A DNA stretch of 37,686 bases from an uncultured Erysipelotrichaceae bacterium (GCA_902797265.1 CADBSF010000064.1:1-37686); one strand, 5' to 3'. Shown: positions 1-7,845, numbered from the stretch's first letter. The notes: generated by a model from the letters alone, not told the origin. Numbers and translations are program-made.

Positions 1-197
1 TCATAAGACATATCTTTAATCTTTTGTTTTCTTCCAGTTTTAAAATATTCATTATAAGCAATTGCTCCTGCTTCTTGAGCTTCTTTTCTCGAATCGAATC
101 CACTTTTATTAATATATCTTCTTACACCTCCTCTTGAAGCAATTTCGAATCGATATTGATAAACCTTTCCCCTTTTCATAATTCTTATTTCTGACAT
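1..197 (-). CDS. Tyrosine recombinase (integrase), N-terminal fragment cut by the window edge
   Basis: A reading frame starts at ATG 197 behind the purine stretch CAGGGAA and runs off the left edge; 65 codons are visible. The peptide begins MSEIRIMKRGKVYQYRFEI and continues with a GG-RRYINKSGF-KEAQEAGAIAYNEY pattern. That is the look of the N-terminal arm-DNA-binding domain of phage and integrative-element integrases (short beta strands, then a helix rich in Lys/Glu/Ala). The catalytic Arg-His-Arg-Tyr domain would be outside the window and is not seen. The gene points away from secA, so its promoter side faces the 3' end of secA. A stand-alone recombinase or a decayed remnant is also possible. 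Family assignment is by sequence pattern only. Confidence 0.72.
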   Translation of the reverse strand, partial: MSEIRIMKRGKVYQYRFEIASRGGVRRYINKSGFDSRKEAQEAGAIAYNEYFKTGRKQKIKDMSY

Positions 198-224
198 AAT
201 GTTCCCTGTCCTTTCCTTTGAACA

Positions 225-254
225 AAGAAAAAACTAGCAATCAATATGCTAGTT
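225..254 (-). terminator. Intrinsic terminator between secA and the integrase
   Basis: An 8-bp stem AACTAGCA (232-239) / TGCTAGTT (247-254) with a 7-nt loop is followed, on the minus strand, by a run of T residues. It would end transcription arriving from secA before the integrase gene, about 165 nt after the secA stop codon. It could also act as an attenuator in the integrase leader. Confidence 0.7.
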
Positions 255-271
255 TCATTATTTCACTAAAA

Positions 272-404
272 TGTGCACATTATTTAATCCCTTTATTTAT
301 AAGCTTTTAAAGTGATTATTTTGAATATTTTATAGTTTTATGTGCACAAATTGTGCACATTTGAGAAAAATGGTGCTTTTTTTGTGCACATAAATTTTCT
401 CAAA
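272..404. repeat. Four TGTGCACA palindromes and a 10-bp inverted repeat in the secA-integrase gap
   Basis: The self-complementary octamer TGTGCACA occurs at 272-279, 341-348, 352-359 and 383-390. In addition TTTGAGAAAA (360-369) and TTTTCTCAAA (395-404) form a perfect 10-bp inverted repeat around the last copy. Clustered repeats next to an integrase gene are typical of recombinase arm sites, directionality-factor sites or a repressor operator. Which of these applies cannot be told from the sequence. The other end of the putative element is outside the window, so an attachment-site duplication cannot be tested here. Confidence 0.6.
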
Positions 405-418
405 CCCTTATTTTACGG

Positions 419-2911
419 CTATTTTCCACAACACTGTTTGTATTTCTTACCTGAGCCACATGGACATGGATCATTTCTACCTATTTTTTGACTTCTTTTA
501 GGTTTCCTTTTTACTGGTTCTGCATCGCTATCGTTTGTTAGTAATTTTTTTGTTTGTTCTTTTCTTTCAATATTTTGTCTTATTTCTGCTTTTAATAGAA
601 AGATAGATACATCTTTGTCTATTTTTTGAAGCATGGAATCAAATAAATCAAATCCCTCCATCGTATATGCTCTTAATGGATCTTCTTGAGCATATCCACG
701 TAAATGAATTCCTTCTCTTAAGTGAGACATCGTATTAATATGTTCCATCCAATAATTATCTAATACTTGAAGAGTAATTACTTTTTCGAATTCTTGTGTT
801 ACTTCTATTGGAATATCTTTTAATTTTGCTTCATATTCATCTATTACTAGTTTTGAAAGATAATCAATTAATTCATTTTCTTTTTGATTAACAATATCTT
901 CTAACTTAATATTCTTTTTTAGTAAATTTTCATTTACAAATTCTGTTATTTCTTTATAATCATCTTCTGTTAAATATCCTTCTGGTGGAATATGAGATTT
1001 TACTAAGTCTTCAATATGATGTCTAAAAGTAGTTAAAACCATTTCATGAATAGAATCATTATCTAGTATTTGATTTCTTTTATCATAAATTAATTCTCTT
1101 TGGTTATTCATGACATCATCATATTGAAGTAAACTTTTACGAATATCAAAGTTATTTCCCTCTACTCTTTTTTGAGCAGTTCCAATTGATTTTGTAAATG
1201 TTTTACTTCTAATAGCTTGATCTCCTAATCCCATATTTTGCATTAAAACACCAATTCTATCAGAACCAAATCTTACCATTAAATCATCTTTCATAGAAAC
1301 AAAGAATTGGGTATATCCTGGGTCTCCTTGACGTCCTGAACGTCCACGTAACTGATTATCGATACGACGAGATTCATGACGCTCAGTACCTACAACGCAT
1401 AATCCTCCTAATTCTCTTATTTCATCTGATAGTTTGATATCTGTTCCACGTCCAGCCATATTGGTTGCGATAGTTACTGATTTACCAAGACCAATTTTAG
1501 AAATGATTTCTGCTTCTCTTTCGTGATTCTTAGCATTTAATACTTCATGTGGAATATGAGCTTGTTTTAATAAATTACTGATCAATTCACTTGTTTCAAT
1601 CGCAATTGTTCCAATTAAAACAGGTTGTCCTTGTTCATATCTTTCTTTTACAAATTCAATGATTGCTTTATATTTTGCTTCTTTTGTTGCATATACTAAG
1701 TCTGGAGCATCAATTCTTATTACTTCTTTATTAGTTGGTATTTCAATTACGTACATGTTATAAATATTTCTAAACTCTTCTTCTTCTGTTTTTGCTGTAC
1801 CTGTCATACCTGATAATTTTTTATACATTCTGAATAAATTTTGGAAGGTGATAGTTGCGAGTGTTTTTGTTTCTTGATTAATCGTTACTCCTTCTTTTGC
1901 TTCAATTGCTTGATGAAGTCCATCAGAGTATGCTCTTCCTTTCATTAAACGTCCTGTAAATTGATCTACGATAACAACTTCTCCATCTTGTACAACATAG
2001 TCTACATCCTTTTTCATTGAATAGTTTGCTCTTAAAGCTTGATTAATAAAATGAAGTAAAGTAGTATTATCTACATCATATAGATTTTTAACATGGAACA
2101 TTGCTTCTGCTTTATCTGCTCCTTCTTCTGTTAAATTAACACTCTTTGTCTTTTCATCATAGATATAATCTTTTTCAATCTTTAAACTTTTTGCATATTT
2201 ATCTGCTTGAATATATAAATTTGCATTAGCCATTTCTCCACCTGAAATAATTAATGGAGTTCTAGCTTCATCAATTAAAACAGAATCTACTTCATCGATA
2301 ATAGCAAAATTTAGTTTTCTTTGAACTCTATCTTCTTTTCTAACAACCATGTTATCTCTTAAGTAATCAAATCCAACTTCGTTGTTTGTAGAGTATAAAA
2401 TATCACAATTATAAGCTGCTTGTTTTTCTTGTGGAGACATTTCTCTTGTATTAACACCTACTGTTAATCCTAAAAATTTGTGGATTCCTCCCATCCATTC
2501 AGCATCACGAGAAGCTAGATATTCATTTACTGTAATAATATGAACTCCATCTCCTGTTAAGGCATTTAAATAAGCTGGAAGTACTGAAGTTAAAGTTTTT
2601 CCTTCACCAGTTTTCATTTCCGCAATATTTCCATAGTGGATTGCAAGGCCTCCTAAAATCTGTACATAGAAATGCTTTTCTCCTATTATTCTCCAAGATG
2701 CTTCTCTAGCAGTAGCAAAAGCTTCTACTAATATATCCTCTAAGGTTTCTCCATCTTTTAATCTTTTCTTAAACTCTTCTGTTTTATTTTGTAATTCTGT
2801 ATCAGTAAGTTTAGAGTATTCTTCTTCTAATTCCATTACTTTATCAGCTATTGCACGGAATCTTTTTAATTCTTTATAATCATGATCAAATAATTTTCTT
2901 AATATTTTCAT
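419..2911 (-). CDS. secA: Preprotein translocase ATPase SecA
   Basis: SecA is the ATP-driven motor that pushes unfolded preproteins through the SecYEG channel at the membrane. The 830-residue product has the family's normal length. The Walker A motif GEGKT is at residues 102-106 and the DEVD Walker B at 206-209. The preprotein cross-linking region follows, with a second helicase domain containing GRGTD and GRSGRQGD motifs. The C-terminal tail is a zinc-binding CPCGSGKKYKQCC, residues 816-828, used for SecB or lipid contact. The start at 2911 is set by the Shine-Dalgarno AAGGAG. An extended -10 element (TGTTAAAAT, 2935-2943) lies just upstream. hpf is the next gene upstream, as in many Firmicutes. 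The only odd point is the integrase gene just downstream. Confidence 0.97.
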   Translation of the reverse strand: MKILRKLFDHDYKELKRFRAIADKVMELEEEYSKLTDTELQNKTEEFKKRLKDGETLEDILVEAFATAREASWRIIGEKHFYVQILGGLAIHYGNIAEMKTGEGKTLTSVLPAYLNALTGDGVHIITVNEYLASRDAEWMGGIHKFLGLTVGVNTREMSPQEKQAAYNCDILYSTNNEVGFDYLRDNMVVRKEDRVQRKLNFAIIDEVDSVLIDEARTPLIISGGEMANANLYIQADKYAKSLKIEKDYIYDEKTKSVNLTEEGADKAEAMFHVKNLYDVDNTTLLHFINQALRANYSMKKDVDYVVQDGEVVIVDQFTGRLMKGRAYSDGLHQAIEAKEGVTINQETKTLATITFQNLFRMYKKLSGMTGTAKTEEEEFRNIYNMYVIEIPTNKEVIRIDAPDLVYATKEAKYKAIIEFVKERYEQGQPVLIGTIAIETSELISNLLKQAHIPHEVLNAKNHEREAEIISKIGLGKSVTIATNMAGRGTDIKLSDEIRELGGLCVVGTERHESRRIDNQLRGRSGRQGDPGYTQFFVSMKDDLMVRFGSDRIGVLMQNMGLGDQAIRSKTFTKSIGTAQKRVEGNNFDIRKSLLQYDDVMNNQRELIYDKRNQILDNDSIHEMVLTTFRHHIEDLVKSHIPPEGYLTEDDYKEITEFVNENLLKKNIKLEDIVNQKENELIDYLSKLVIDEYEAKLKDIPIEVTQEFEKVITLQVLDNYWMEHINTMSHLREGIHLRGYAQEDPLRAYTMEGFDLFDSMLQKIDKDVSIFLLKAEIRQNIERKEQTKKLLTNDSDAEPVKRKPKRSQKIGRNDPCPCGSGKKYKQCCGK

Positions 2912-2934
2912 TTAATCATCTCCTTCAAGATATT

Positions 2935-2943
2935 ATTTTAACA
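2935..2943 (-). promoter_or_regulatory. Probable secA promoter (extended -10)
   Basis: TGTTAAAAT fits an extended -10 element (TGnTAAAAT). No convincing -35 box is visible. It sits downstream of the hpf terminator, so secA probably has its own transcript. Confidence 0.4.
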
Positions 2944-2989
2944 AATATTTTTAATAAAAGAAAGTAATTTTCATGGAAATCTATTGAAT

Positions 2990-3020
2990 AGAAAGAAAAG
3001 GAAGGAATTTCTTCCTTCCT
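2990..3020 (-). terminator. Intrinsic terminator of hpf
   Basis: A perfect 9-bp stem AGGAAGGAA / TTCCTTCCT (2999-3007 and 3012-3020) with a 4-nt loop is followed on the minus strand by a T-rich stretch. It lies right after the hpf stop codon. Confidence 0.85.
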
Positions 3021-3025
3021 ATTAA

Positions 3026-3559
3026 TTAATTTGATTCAATTACACCATAGTTTCCATCATTTCTTTTATAGATAACAGTTGCTTTATCAGTATCTGCATC
3101 TCTATACATATAAAATTGATGTCCTAATAGTTCCATTTGAAGAATTGCTTCTTCTTCATTCATTGGCTTAACTTCAATTTTCTTTCTTTTTACAATTTTA
3201 CTTTCATTTTCTTCTTCGTCTTTATATTCCATTTCTGGGAAAATGAAATCAACATGTGTTTTTGCTTGTTTAGCCATTATTTTTGTTTTATTCTTTCTTA
3301 ATTGTCTTTCTAGTTTATCAATTGTTTTATCAACAGCTGCATAGAAGTCATCTTGAGTCTCCTCAGATCTTAAAATTACAGTTTTTAATGGTATGGTAAT
3401 TTCTACTATCTGTTCATGATTTTTTACTTTAACTATGACGTTTGCGTGAACATTATCACTATTTTCTAGATATTTATCTAATTTTTCTAGTTTCTCCTCA
3501 ATATAATCGCTCATAGCTTTCGTAATTTTTAACTTATCACCATGTATTTTTATTTCCAT
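3026..3559 (-). CDS. hpf: Long-form ribosome hibernation promoting factor
   Basis: The protein dimerises 70S ribosomes into inactive 100S particles in stationary phase or stress. It has 177 residues, the long form. An N-terminal RaiA/YfiA domain (about residues 1-100, beginning MEIKIHGDKLKITKAMSDYI) binds the 30S decoding region. A basic linker follows, then the C-terminal dimerisation domain (about 122-177: PMNEEEAILQMELLGHQFY...). The long form is the usual one in Firmicutes. The start at 3559 follows a strong AAAGGAGG site. Transcription appears monocistronic: its own promoter at 3583-3591 and a strong terminator before secA. Confidence 0.95.
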   Translation of the reverse strand: MEIKIHGDKLKITKAMSDYIEEKLEKLDKYLENSDNVHANVIVKVKNHEQIVEITIPLKTVILRSEETQDDFYAAVDKTIDKLERQLRKNKTKIMAKQAKTHVDFIFPEMEYKDEEENESKIVKRKKIEVKPMNEEEAILQMELLGHQFYMYRDADTDKATVIYKRNDGNYGVIESN

Positions 3560-3582
3560 ACGATTACCTCCTTTGTATTTTT

Positions 3583-3591
3583 ATTATAACA
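3583..3591 (-). promoter_or_regulatory. hpf promoter (extended -10)
   Basis: TGTTATAAT on the minus strand is a perfect extended -10 (TG, one base, TATAAT at 3588-3583). The -35 region is only T-rich. Predicted transcript start is near 3576. Confidence 0.65.
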
Positions 3592-3616
3592 TAGCTAGAG
3601 AAAAAATACTACCTTT

Positions 3617-3832
3617 TTATAAGGAAGCATTTTCTTTTAATAATTTTACATTAATTGCTTGAAGTCCTTTACTGGTTTCAATTAATTTAAATTCTACCAT
3701 TTGTCCTTCTGATAAAGTTTTATATCCTTCTTGTTCAATTGCTGAATAATGAACAAATATATCTTCGTTTTCTTTGAATCCAATAAAACCATATCCTTTA
3801 TCATTATTAAACCATTTCACGCGTCCGGTCAT
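3617..3832 (-). CDS. csp: Cold-shock protein (CspA family)
   Basis: Small single-stranded nucleic-acid chaperone of the OB fold, 71 residues. It begins MTGRVKWFNNDKGYGFIGF, which holds the RNP1 motif KGYGFIGF; RNP2 is DIFVHY. Such proteins melt RNA structure at low temperature and act as transcription antiterminators. I use ATG 3832 rather than the overlapping GTG at 3835, because a GAGGTGG ribosome site at 3842-3848 is well spaced from it; the GTG would add one residue. Two 10-bp inverted arms lie upstream (3853-3862 and 3916-3925). The gene stands alone between hpf and the LytTR regulator. Confidence 0.95.
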   Translation of the reverse strand: MTGRVKWFNNDKGYGFIGFKENEDIFVHYSAIEQEGYKTLSEGQMVEFKLIETSKGLQAINVKLLKENASL

Positions 3833-3852
3833 CACCTCTTACCACCTCACAT

Positions 3853-3925
3853 TCTACCATTTCATTGGCATAATCATTCTAACAAAAATTATTTATAATA
3901 ATTGTTTTTTCCTTCAAATGGTAGA
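3853..3925 (-). repeat. 10-bp inverted repeat in the upstream region of csp
   Basis: TCTACCATTT (3853-3862) and AAATGGTAGA (3916-3925) are exact reverse complements 53 nt apart, directly upstream of csp. The proximal arm also contains an extended -10-like sequence (minus strand TGGTAGAAT, 3851-3859), and a second possible promoter (TTGAAG with AT-rich -10) lies in the loop. The repeat could be a long 5' UTR stem or a dyad for a DNA-binding protein. Confidence 0.5.
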
Positions 3926-3973
3926 TTATGGATTCTTTTTAAGAGATTTTATTCATATTTCGACATAATTCGA

Positions 3974-4651
3974 TTATTGGGAACGAAGTTTATCTTGAAT
4001 TTTCTTCTTTTGACTACCCGAGATAGAATAAATGATTTCTTGGTTTTTTAATACTATTAAATTCTTATTTATGTCATAATAGTCCACTTGTTCTATATTA
4101 ATAATGTGACTTTTACTACATTTTATGAATCTATTATCTAATTGTTTCATTAAATTTGATAAAGTAGATTGAATATAATAAGTATTATCTTTTGTTTTGA
4201 TAAGACATCTTTTGTTCTCTTGTTCTTTTTCTATATATAGTATTTTATAGTAATCAATATTATAAATAGTCTTTTTATAAGTGTACTTTAATTTATTTGG
4301 TCTTTTATCATAATTCTTTAATGCTATTTGAATATCTCTTTCCATATTCATTTTTAAATTATCATTCGTATCAATATAGTCTAGTACAAATAGTCTTTCT
4401 TTTATTAGTTTTTCTATCTTGTTTCCTATCATTATGATAATTGATTGCCAATCATCTAGTTCATAACGTATTGTTTTTGCTAATTCCAGTTCTTTTTCAT
4501 TCAGTATATATATTTTGAAATTATCTTTTGTTAAATAATCTTTCGTATTTTTATCTATTATTTTATAATCAATATCATAATTTATTAGAACTTTATCAAT
4601 GCTCTCTTCTATTATTTTTTTATTATTATCTATTATTATGAAGTATATCAT
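3974..4651 (-). CDS. LytTR-type DNA-binding regulator with degenerate receiver domain
   Basis: Residues from about 125 to the end match the LytTR DNA-binding domain: conserved pattern IDYYKILYIEKEQ..., then NNT-like YIQSTLSNLMKQL, FIKCSKSHIINI and a closing SGSQKKKIQDKL. Residues 1-115 look like a CheY-type receiver in outline (IIDNNKK at the N terminus). The strand that should carry the phospho-acceptor aspartate reads IYILNEKE, with Asn where Asp is expected, so phosphorylation-independent control is likely (inference). No sensor kinase is adjacent. LytTR proteins usually control wall, competence or bacteriocin genes; the target here is unknown. The next gene upstream is the tagO-like transferase, 48 bp away. 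Start chosen at ATG 4651 behind AAAGGTGA. Confidence 0.8.
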   Translation of the reverse strand: MIYFIIIDNNKKIIEESIDKVLINYDIDYKIIDKNTKDYLTKDNFKIYILNEKELELAKTIRYELDDWQSIIIMIGNKIEKLIKERLFVLDYIDTNDNLKMNMERDIQIALKNYDKRPNKLKYTYKKTIYNIDYYKILYIEKEQENKRCLIKTKDNTYYIQSTLSNLMKQLDNRFIKCSKSHIINIEQVDYYDINKNLIVLKNQEIIYSISGSQKKKIQDKLRSQ

Positions 4652-4699
4652 TTTTATTCACCTTTCTCATTTTACCATTCTAAGCAAAAAAAAAGAACA

Positions 4700-5794
4700 T
4701 TAATCTGTCTTTTTCTTTTTAATTTTAATTTTATTCATTATTTTTTCTGTTCTTTCTGGATTTTTATCAGAAATAATTGTTGTATGTAAAACAAACCATA
4801 ATACTATAATAAATATGATTCCAAATAGGATTTGTCCCATTTTAGGATCTACTAGAGTAAATAGAATGGATGCTGTTGCGAATAAAATGTTGATTCCATA
4901 AATTATTAATACAGTAGTTGTTTGAGAAAAGTTCATTCCTAGTAATTGATGATGTAAGTGTTGCCTATCTGCTTGAAAAGGAGGTTGTCCTTTTAATAGT
5001 CTTCTGATAATAGCAAATAAAGTATCTAATATAGGAATTCCTAAGATTGCGACTGGTACGAAAAAGGAAATTAATGCTGGTCCTTTAAATTCTAATAAAG
5101 TAATGACCGCAATGATAAATCCCATAAAAGTTGCACAGTCTCCCGCAAATATCTTAGCTGGATGAAAATTATGAAGAAGGAATCCTAGAGTAGAACCTAA
5201 CATTATTAATGTTAGAGTCATTACTAAACTTCCAAATCTTCCTTGATAGAATCCTATAATAGCGATTGTAATGTAGAAAATACTACAAATTCCGCCACTT
5301 AAGCCATCTAAACCATCTATTAAATTGATAATATTGGTACAGGCAATTATAAATAAAATAGTAATTGGATAAGCAAGTCTTCCAAAGTCTATTGAAAAAC
5401 CAAAGGCTGTAATGTTATCGAGTAAGATTCCTCCATAAAATACAATTACCATAGCGGCTATAATATGACCTAATAATTTATAAGAGGCTCTTATTGGATT
5501 TATATCATCTACAATTCCTGTTAATATAACAATAAAACTACCTATTAAAATAGAATTCATTCGAATACTTTGTTCTCCAAAGAGCATATATCCTAATAGG
5601 AAAGCTAGAAAGATTCCAACTCCTCCTAATTTTGGAGTTGCTTTTTTATGAATATGTCTATTTCCCTCTTCTGCTCTTGGTATATCCATCGCATTGATAT
5701 GAATAGCTACTTTTCTCATTAAAAACATAATAAGTCCTGAAAATACAAATGTTGTTAGTACTATCTTTGAGGCATCAATTAATTGTTGTTTCAT
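4700..5794 (-). CDS. tagO: Undecaprenyl-phosphate GlcNAc-1-phosphate transferase (TagO/WecA family)
   Basis: Membrane enzyme that moves GlcNAc-1-phosphate from UDP-GlcNAc to undecaprenyl phosphate, the first step of teichoic acid or other wall glycan synthesis. The 364 residues contain about ten hydrophobic segments. Family motifs are present: VDD (95-97), NLIDGLDGL (157-165), FAGDCATFMGF (216-226), and the His-rich loop RQHLHH (277-282). The usual Ser/Thr after GD is Cys here, a small departure. MraY is the main alternative, but this His-rich loop and the overall pattern fit the TagO/WecA branch better. A GAGGG ribosome site precedes ATG 5794. It sits between mreB and the LytTR regulator, a wall-related neighbourhood. 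Confidence 0.88.
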   Translation of the reverse strand: MKQQLIDASKIVLTTFVFSGLIMFLMRKVAIHINAMDIPRAEEGNRHIHKKATPKLGGVGIFLAFLLGYMLFGEQSIRMNSILIGSFIVILTGIVDDINPIRASYKLLGHIIAAMVIVFYGGILLDNITAFGFSIDFGRLAYPITILFIIACTNIINLIDGLDGLSGGICSIFYITIAIIGFYQGRFGSLVMTLTLIMLGSTLGFLLHNFHPAKIFAGDCATFMGFIIAVITLLEFKGPALISFFVPVAILGIPILDTLFAIIRRLLKGQPPFQADRQHLHHQLLGMNFSQTTTVLIIYGINILFATASILFTLVDPKMGQILFGIIFIIVLWFVLHTTIISDKNPERTEKIMNKIKIKKKKTD

Positions 5795-5841
5795 ATTTCA
5801 TCCCTCACTTAAAAAGATTATAACAAAAAACTGATAAAATA

Positions 5842-5883
5842 GAAAGAAAAAAAGAATTCCTGGACGTTTTCTCAAGAATTCTT
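5842..5883 (-). terminator. Intrinsic terminator of mreB
   Basis: Arms AAGAATTC (5852-5859) and GAATTCTT (5876-5883) pair over 8 bp. On the minus strand a run of seven T residues follows. It separates mreB from the tagO-like gene. Confidence 0.8.
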
Positions 5884-6875
5884 TATTCTTCTTGTAATTG
5901 TTTTACATTTCCCAACAATACTCCTGTTCCTTCTGCAACACAAGTTAAAGGAGATTCTGATATTAGAACTGGAATGGTTAATTCTTCTTCTAATAATTCC
6001 ACTAATCCTGTAAGAAGAGATCCCCCTCCTGTTAAAATAATTCCTTTTTCCACAATATCTGAGGATAATTCTGGAGGAGTTTGTTCTAGGACATTTTTAA
6101 TTACTTTTATGATTTTATTAATACTTTCTTCTAAAGCAATTTTTGTTTCATTTTGAGTAATCTCTATTTTTTTAGGAAGACCTGTTATTAAGTCTCTTCC
6201 TTTTACTTCTTTTTTCTCTTTTTTACTTGGTTTATAAATATTGGCAAAGTTAATCTTAATTTCTTCTGCTGTTGGTTCTCCAATTAATAAATGATATTTT
6301 TCTTTCATATATTTAATTAAATCTTGATTTAAAGTATTTCCTGCTATTTTAATAGAAGAAGATGATACGATTCCATTCATGGATAATACTGCAACATCTG
6401 TAGTTCCTCCTCCAATATCTATTACCATATTCGCAACTGGTAGGGAAATATCCATTCCAGCTCCAATTGCCGCAACTTTTGGTTCTTCTTCAATATATAC
6501 TTTTCTTGCCCCTGCTTGTTCTGCTGCCTCTCTTATTGCATTTTTTTCTACTGGTGTAATATTTGTTGGACAACAGATTAATATTCTTGGTCTTGCGATT
6601 GCTCGTCTTGCTTTTGCTTTTTTGATAAACTCCTTTAACATGATTTCTGCTATTTCAAAATCAGCTATTACTCCATCTTTCATAGGTTTTATTGCTTTTA
6701 CTTTTCCTGGAGTTCTTCCTAACATAACATTTGCTTCTTTTCCAACAGCAATTACTTTTTTTGTTTCTGTATCTACTACTACGATACTTGGTTCATTTAA
6801 TACGATTCCTTTCCCCTTCAAATATATTAATACATTTGTGGTTCCTAAATCTATTCCGATATCTCTTGCTAGCAT
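5883..6875 (-). CDS. mreB: Rod-shape determining actin homologue MreB/Mbl
   Basis: Actin-like ATPase that forms membrane-bound filaments and guides the elongation machinery. The sequence begins MLARDIGIDLGTTNVLIYLKG, giving the phosphate-1 motif DIGIDLGTTN. The phosphate-2 motif IDIGGGTTDVAV and the adenosine motif GIILTGGGSLL follow. I place the start at ATG 6875 (330 residues), five codons inside the longest frame. GGAGG lies 8 nt before that ATG, whereas the ATG at 6890 overlaps the ribosome site. The upstream neighbour is the SpoIIQ-like gene; in Bacillus, mbl is also near sporulation genes. MreB, Mbl and MreBH cannot be told apart here. Confidence 0.95.
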   Translation of the reverse strand: MLARDIGIDLGTTNVLIYLKGKGIVLNEPSIVVVDTETKKVIAVGKEANVMLGRTPGKVKAIKPMKDGVIADFEIAEIMLKEFIKKAKARRAIARPRILICCPTNITPVEKNAIREAAEQAGARKVYIEEEPKVAAIGAGMDISLPVANMVIDIGGGTTDVAVLSMNGIVSSSSIKIAGNTLNQDLIKYMKEKYHLLIGEPTAEEIKINFANIYKPSKKEKKEVKGRDLITGLPKKIEITQNETKIALEESINKIIKVIKNVLEQTPPELSSDIVEKGIILTGGGSLLTGLVELLEEELTIPVLISESPLTCVAEGTGVLLGNVKQLQEE

Positions 6876-6957
6876 ATACCATACCTCCATTAATATTTTA
6901 CCATATTTTTCTTACTTTATAATAGAATATGAAGATTTTCAAAAAAAAAGAAGAGAT

Positions 6958-7593
6958 TTATTCCTCTTTCATAACGATTTCTTTTTCTAAATAATTATTT
7001 GGATCTTGAGATTTACCATTTTCATAGATTTCAAAATGAAGATGATTTCCTAATTCCTTATCTAATTCATTTGTACCACTTCTTGCAATTACTTGACCTT
7101 GAGATACTATTTCTCCTTTTTTTACCATTATTTCACTTAAACTTTGATAGATTGATATTAAACCATTACTATGTTTTATATGAATTGTTTTTCCTAATGA
7201 ACTATCTTCTTTAATACTTTCTACTGTACCTTCTAAGATTGAGACTACATCAAAGATATTATCACTTCCATAATCAATTCCTGTATTTTGAATATACGTA
7301 TTATCATGAAGAATAATAGAATTTATTTGTTCCTCTTCATTTGCATTTTCATCATAGTAAGATTTTAATACTTTAACATCAGTACTTGTATAGGGTTTAA
7401 TAATCCTTTTTGCGGTATTTACAACTGGAACGGTATCTTCAATTACTTCGTTTGATACATATTCTACATCATCTACTTCTTCTTCACTCATCTTAAGATT
7501 CCCTGTTAAATATAATAATGTAGTAAATAATGGTAAAAAAATAAAAATGGCAATAGCAAGTGGCATATAATGAATCTTAATTCTTCTTTCCAT
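6958..7593 (-). CDS. spoIIQ: SpoIIQ-like membrane protein with inactive LytM (M23) domain
   Basis: 211 residues: a short cytoplasmic N terminus, one membrane helix (about 11-30), an acidic linker, and a C-terminal LytM/M23 fold. The domain looks catalytically dead. The first zinc His is replaced by Asn (N103 in IQNTGIDYG), and the general-base His by Ser (IYQSLSEI, S151). The last HLHFEI (184-189) is kept. The segment YQSLSEI...V..GQVI...SG...L...LGNHLHFEI closely follows Bacillus SpoIIQ as I know it. SpoIIQ is a forespore protein that forms the intermembrane channel with SpoIIIAH. The presence of spoIIR in the same window supports the assignment. A weak T-rich terminator may follow at 6941-6968. 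Alternative: another degenerate M23 wall-binding protein. Confidence 0.72.
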   Translation of the reverse strand: MERRIKIHYMPLAIAIFIFLPLFTTLLYLTGNLKMSEEEVDDVEYVSNEVIEDTVPVVNTAKRIIKPYTSTDVKVLKSYYDENANEEEQINSIILHDNTYIQNTGIDYGSDNIFDVVSILEGTVESIKEDSSLGKTIHIKHSNGLISIYQSLSEIMVKKGEIVSQGQVIARSGTNELDKELGNHLHFEIYENGKSQDPNNYLEKEIVMKEE

Positions 7594-7621
7594 TCTCTTA
7601 TCACCTCAATATCATTATGAA

Positions 7622-7643
7622 CAAAAAAAAAGAATTTATTCTT
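7622..7643 (-). terminator. Intrinsic terminator after the rpiB-DUF1146 pair
   Basis: A 5-bp stem AAGAA / TTCTT with a 4-nt loop (7630-7643) is followed on the minus strand by eight T residues, just after the DUF1146 stop codon. Confidence 0.6.
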
Positions 7644-7647
7644 CTTT

Positions 7648-7845
7648 TTAAACGATTTTTACAGAAGTGAATAAATCCCAAAAGAAATTTGTTACTAAGT
7701 ATATAAGAGAAATACCAAGTAGAAAATATACTATTCTTGCTTGTAATACTCTATTTTGTTTAAATATTTTATTGATATTAATAGATTCCATTGACCATAT
7801 AACGGGGATAGATACTAGGATATATAAGAAAAATTTCCCTTTCAT
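7648..7845 (-). CDS. DUF1146 (YwzB-like) small membrane protein
   Basis: 65 residues with two predicted membrane helices (about 5-20 and 37-58). The centre, INKIFKQNRVLQARIVYFLLGISLIYLV, and the following NFFWDL are the recognisable core of the DUF1146/YwzB family of Firmicutes, whose function is unknown. The start codon overlaps the rpiB stop by 4 bp (ATGA), so translation is probably coupled to rpiB. In Bacillus the family sits near atp and wall genes; here it is between rpiB and the SpoIIQ-like gene. Confidence 0.75.
   Translation of the reverse strand: MKGKFFLYILVSIPVIWSMESININKIFKQNRVLQARIVYFLLGISLIYLVTNFFWDLFTSVKIV

Noticed and set aside
6379-6990. 203-codon plus-strand open frame across mreB
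   Set aside because: It is the antisense shadow of mreB; the composition is explained by the opposite-strand codons and no ribosome site precedes it.
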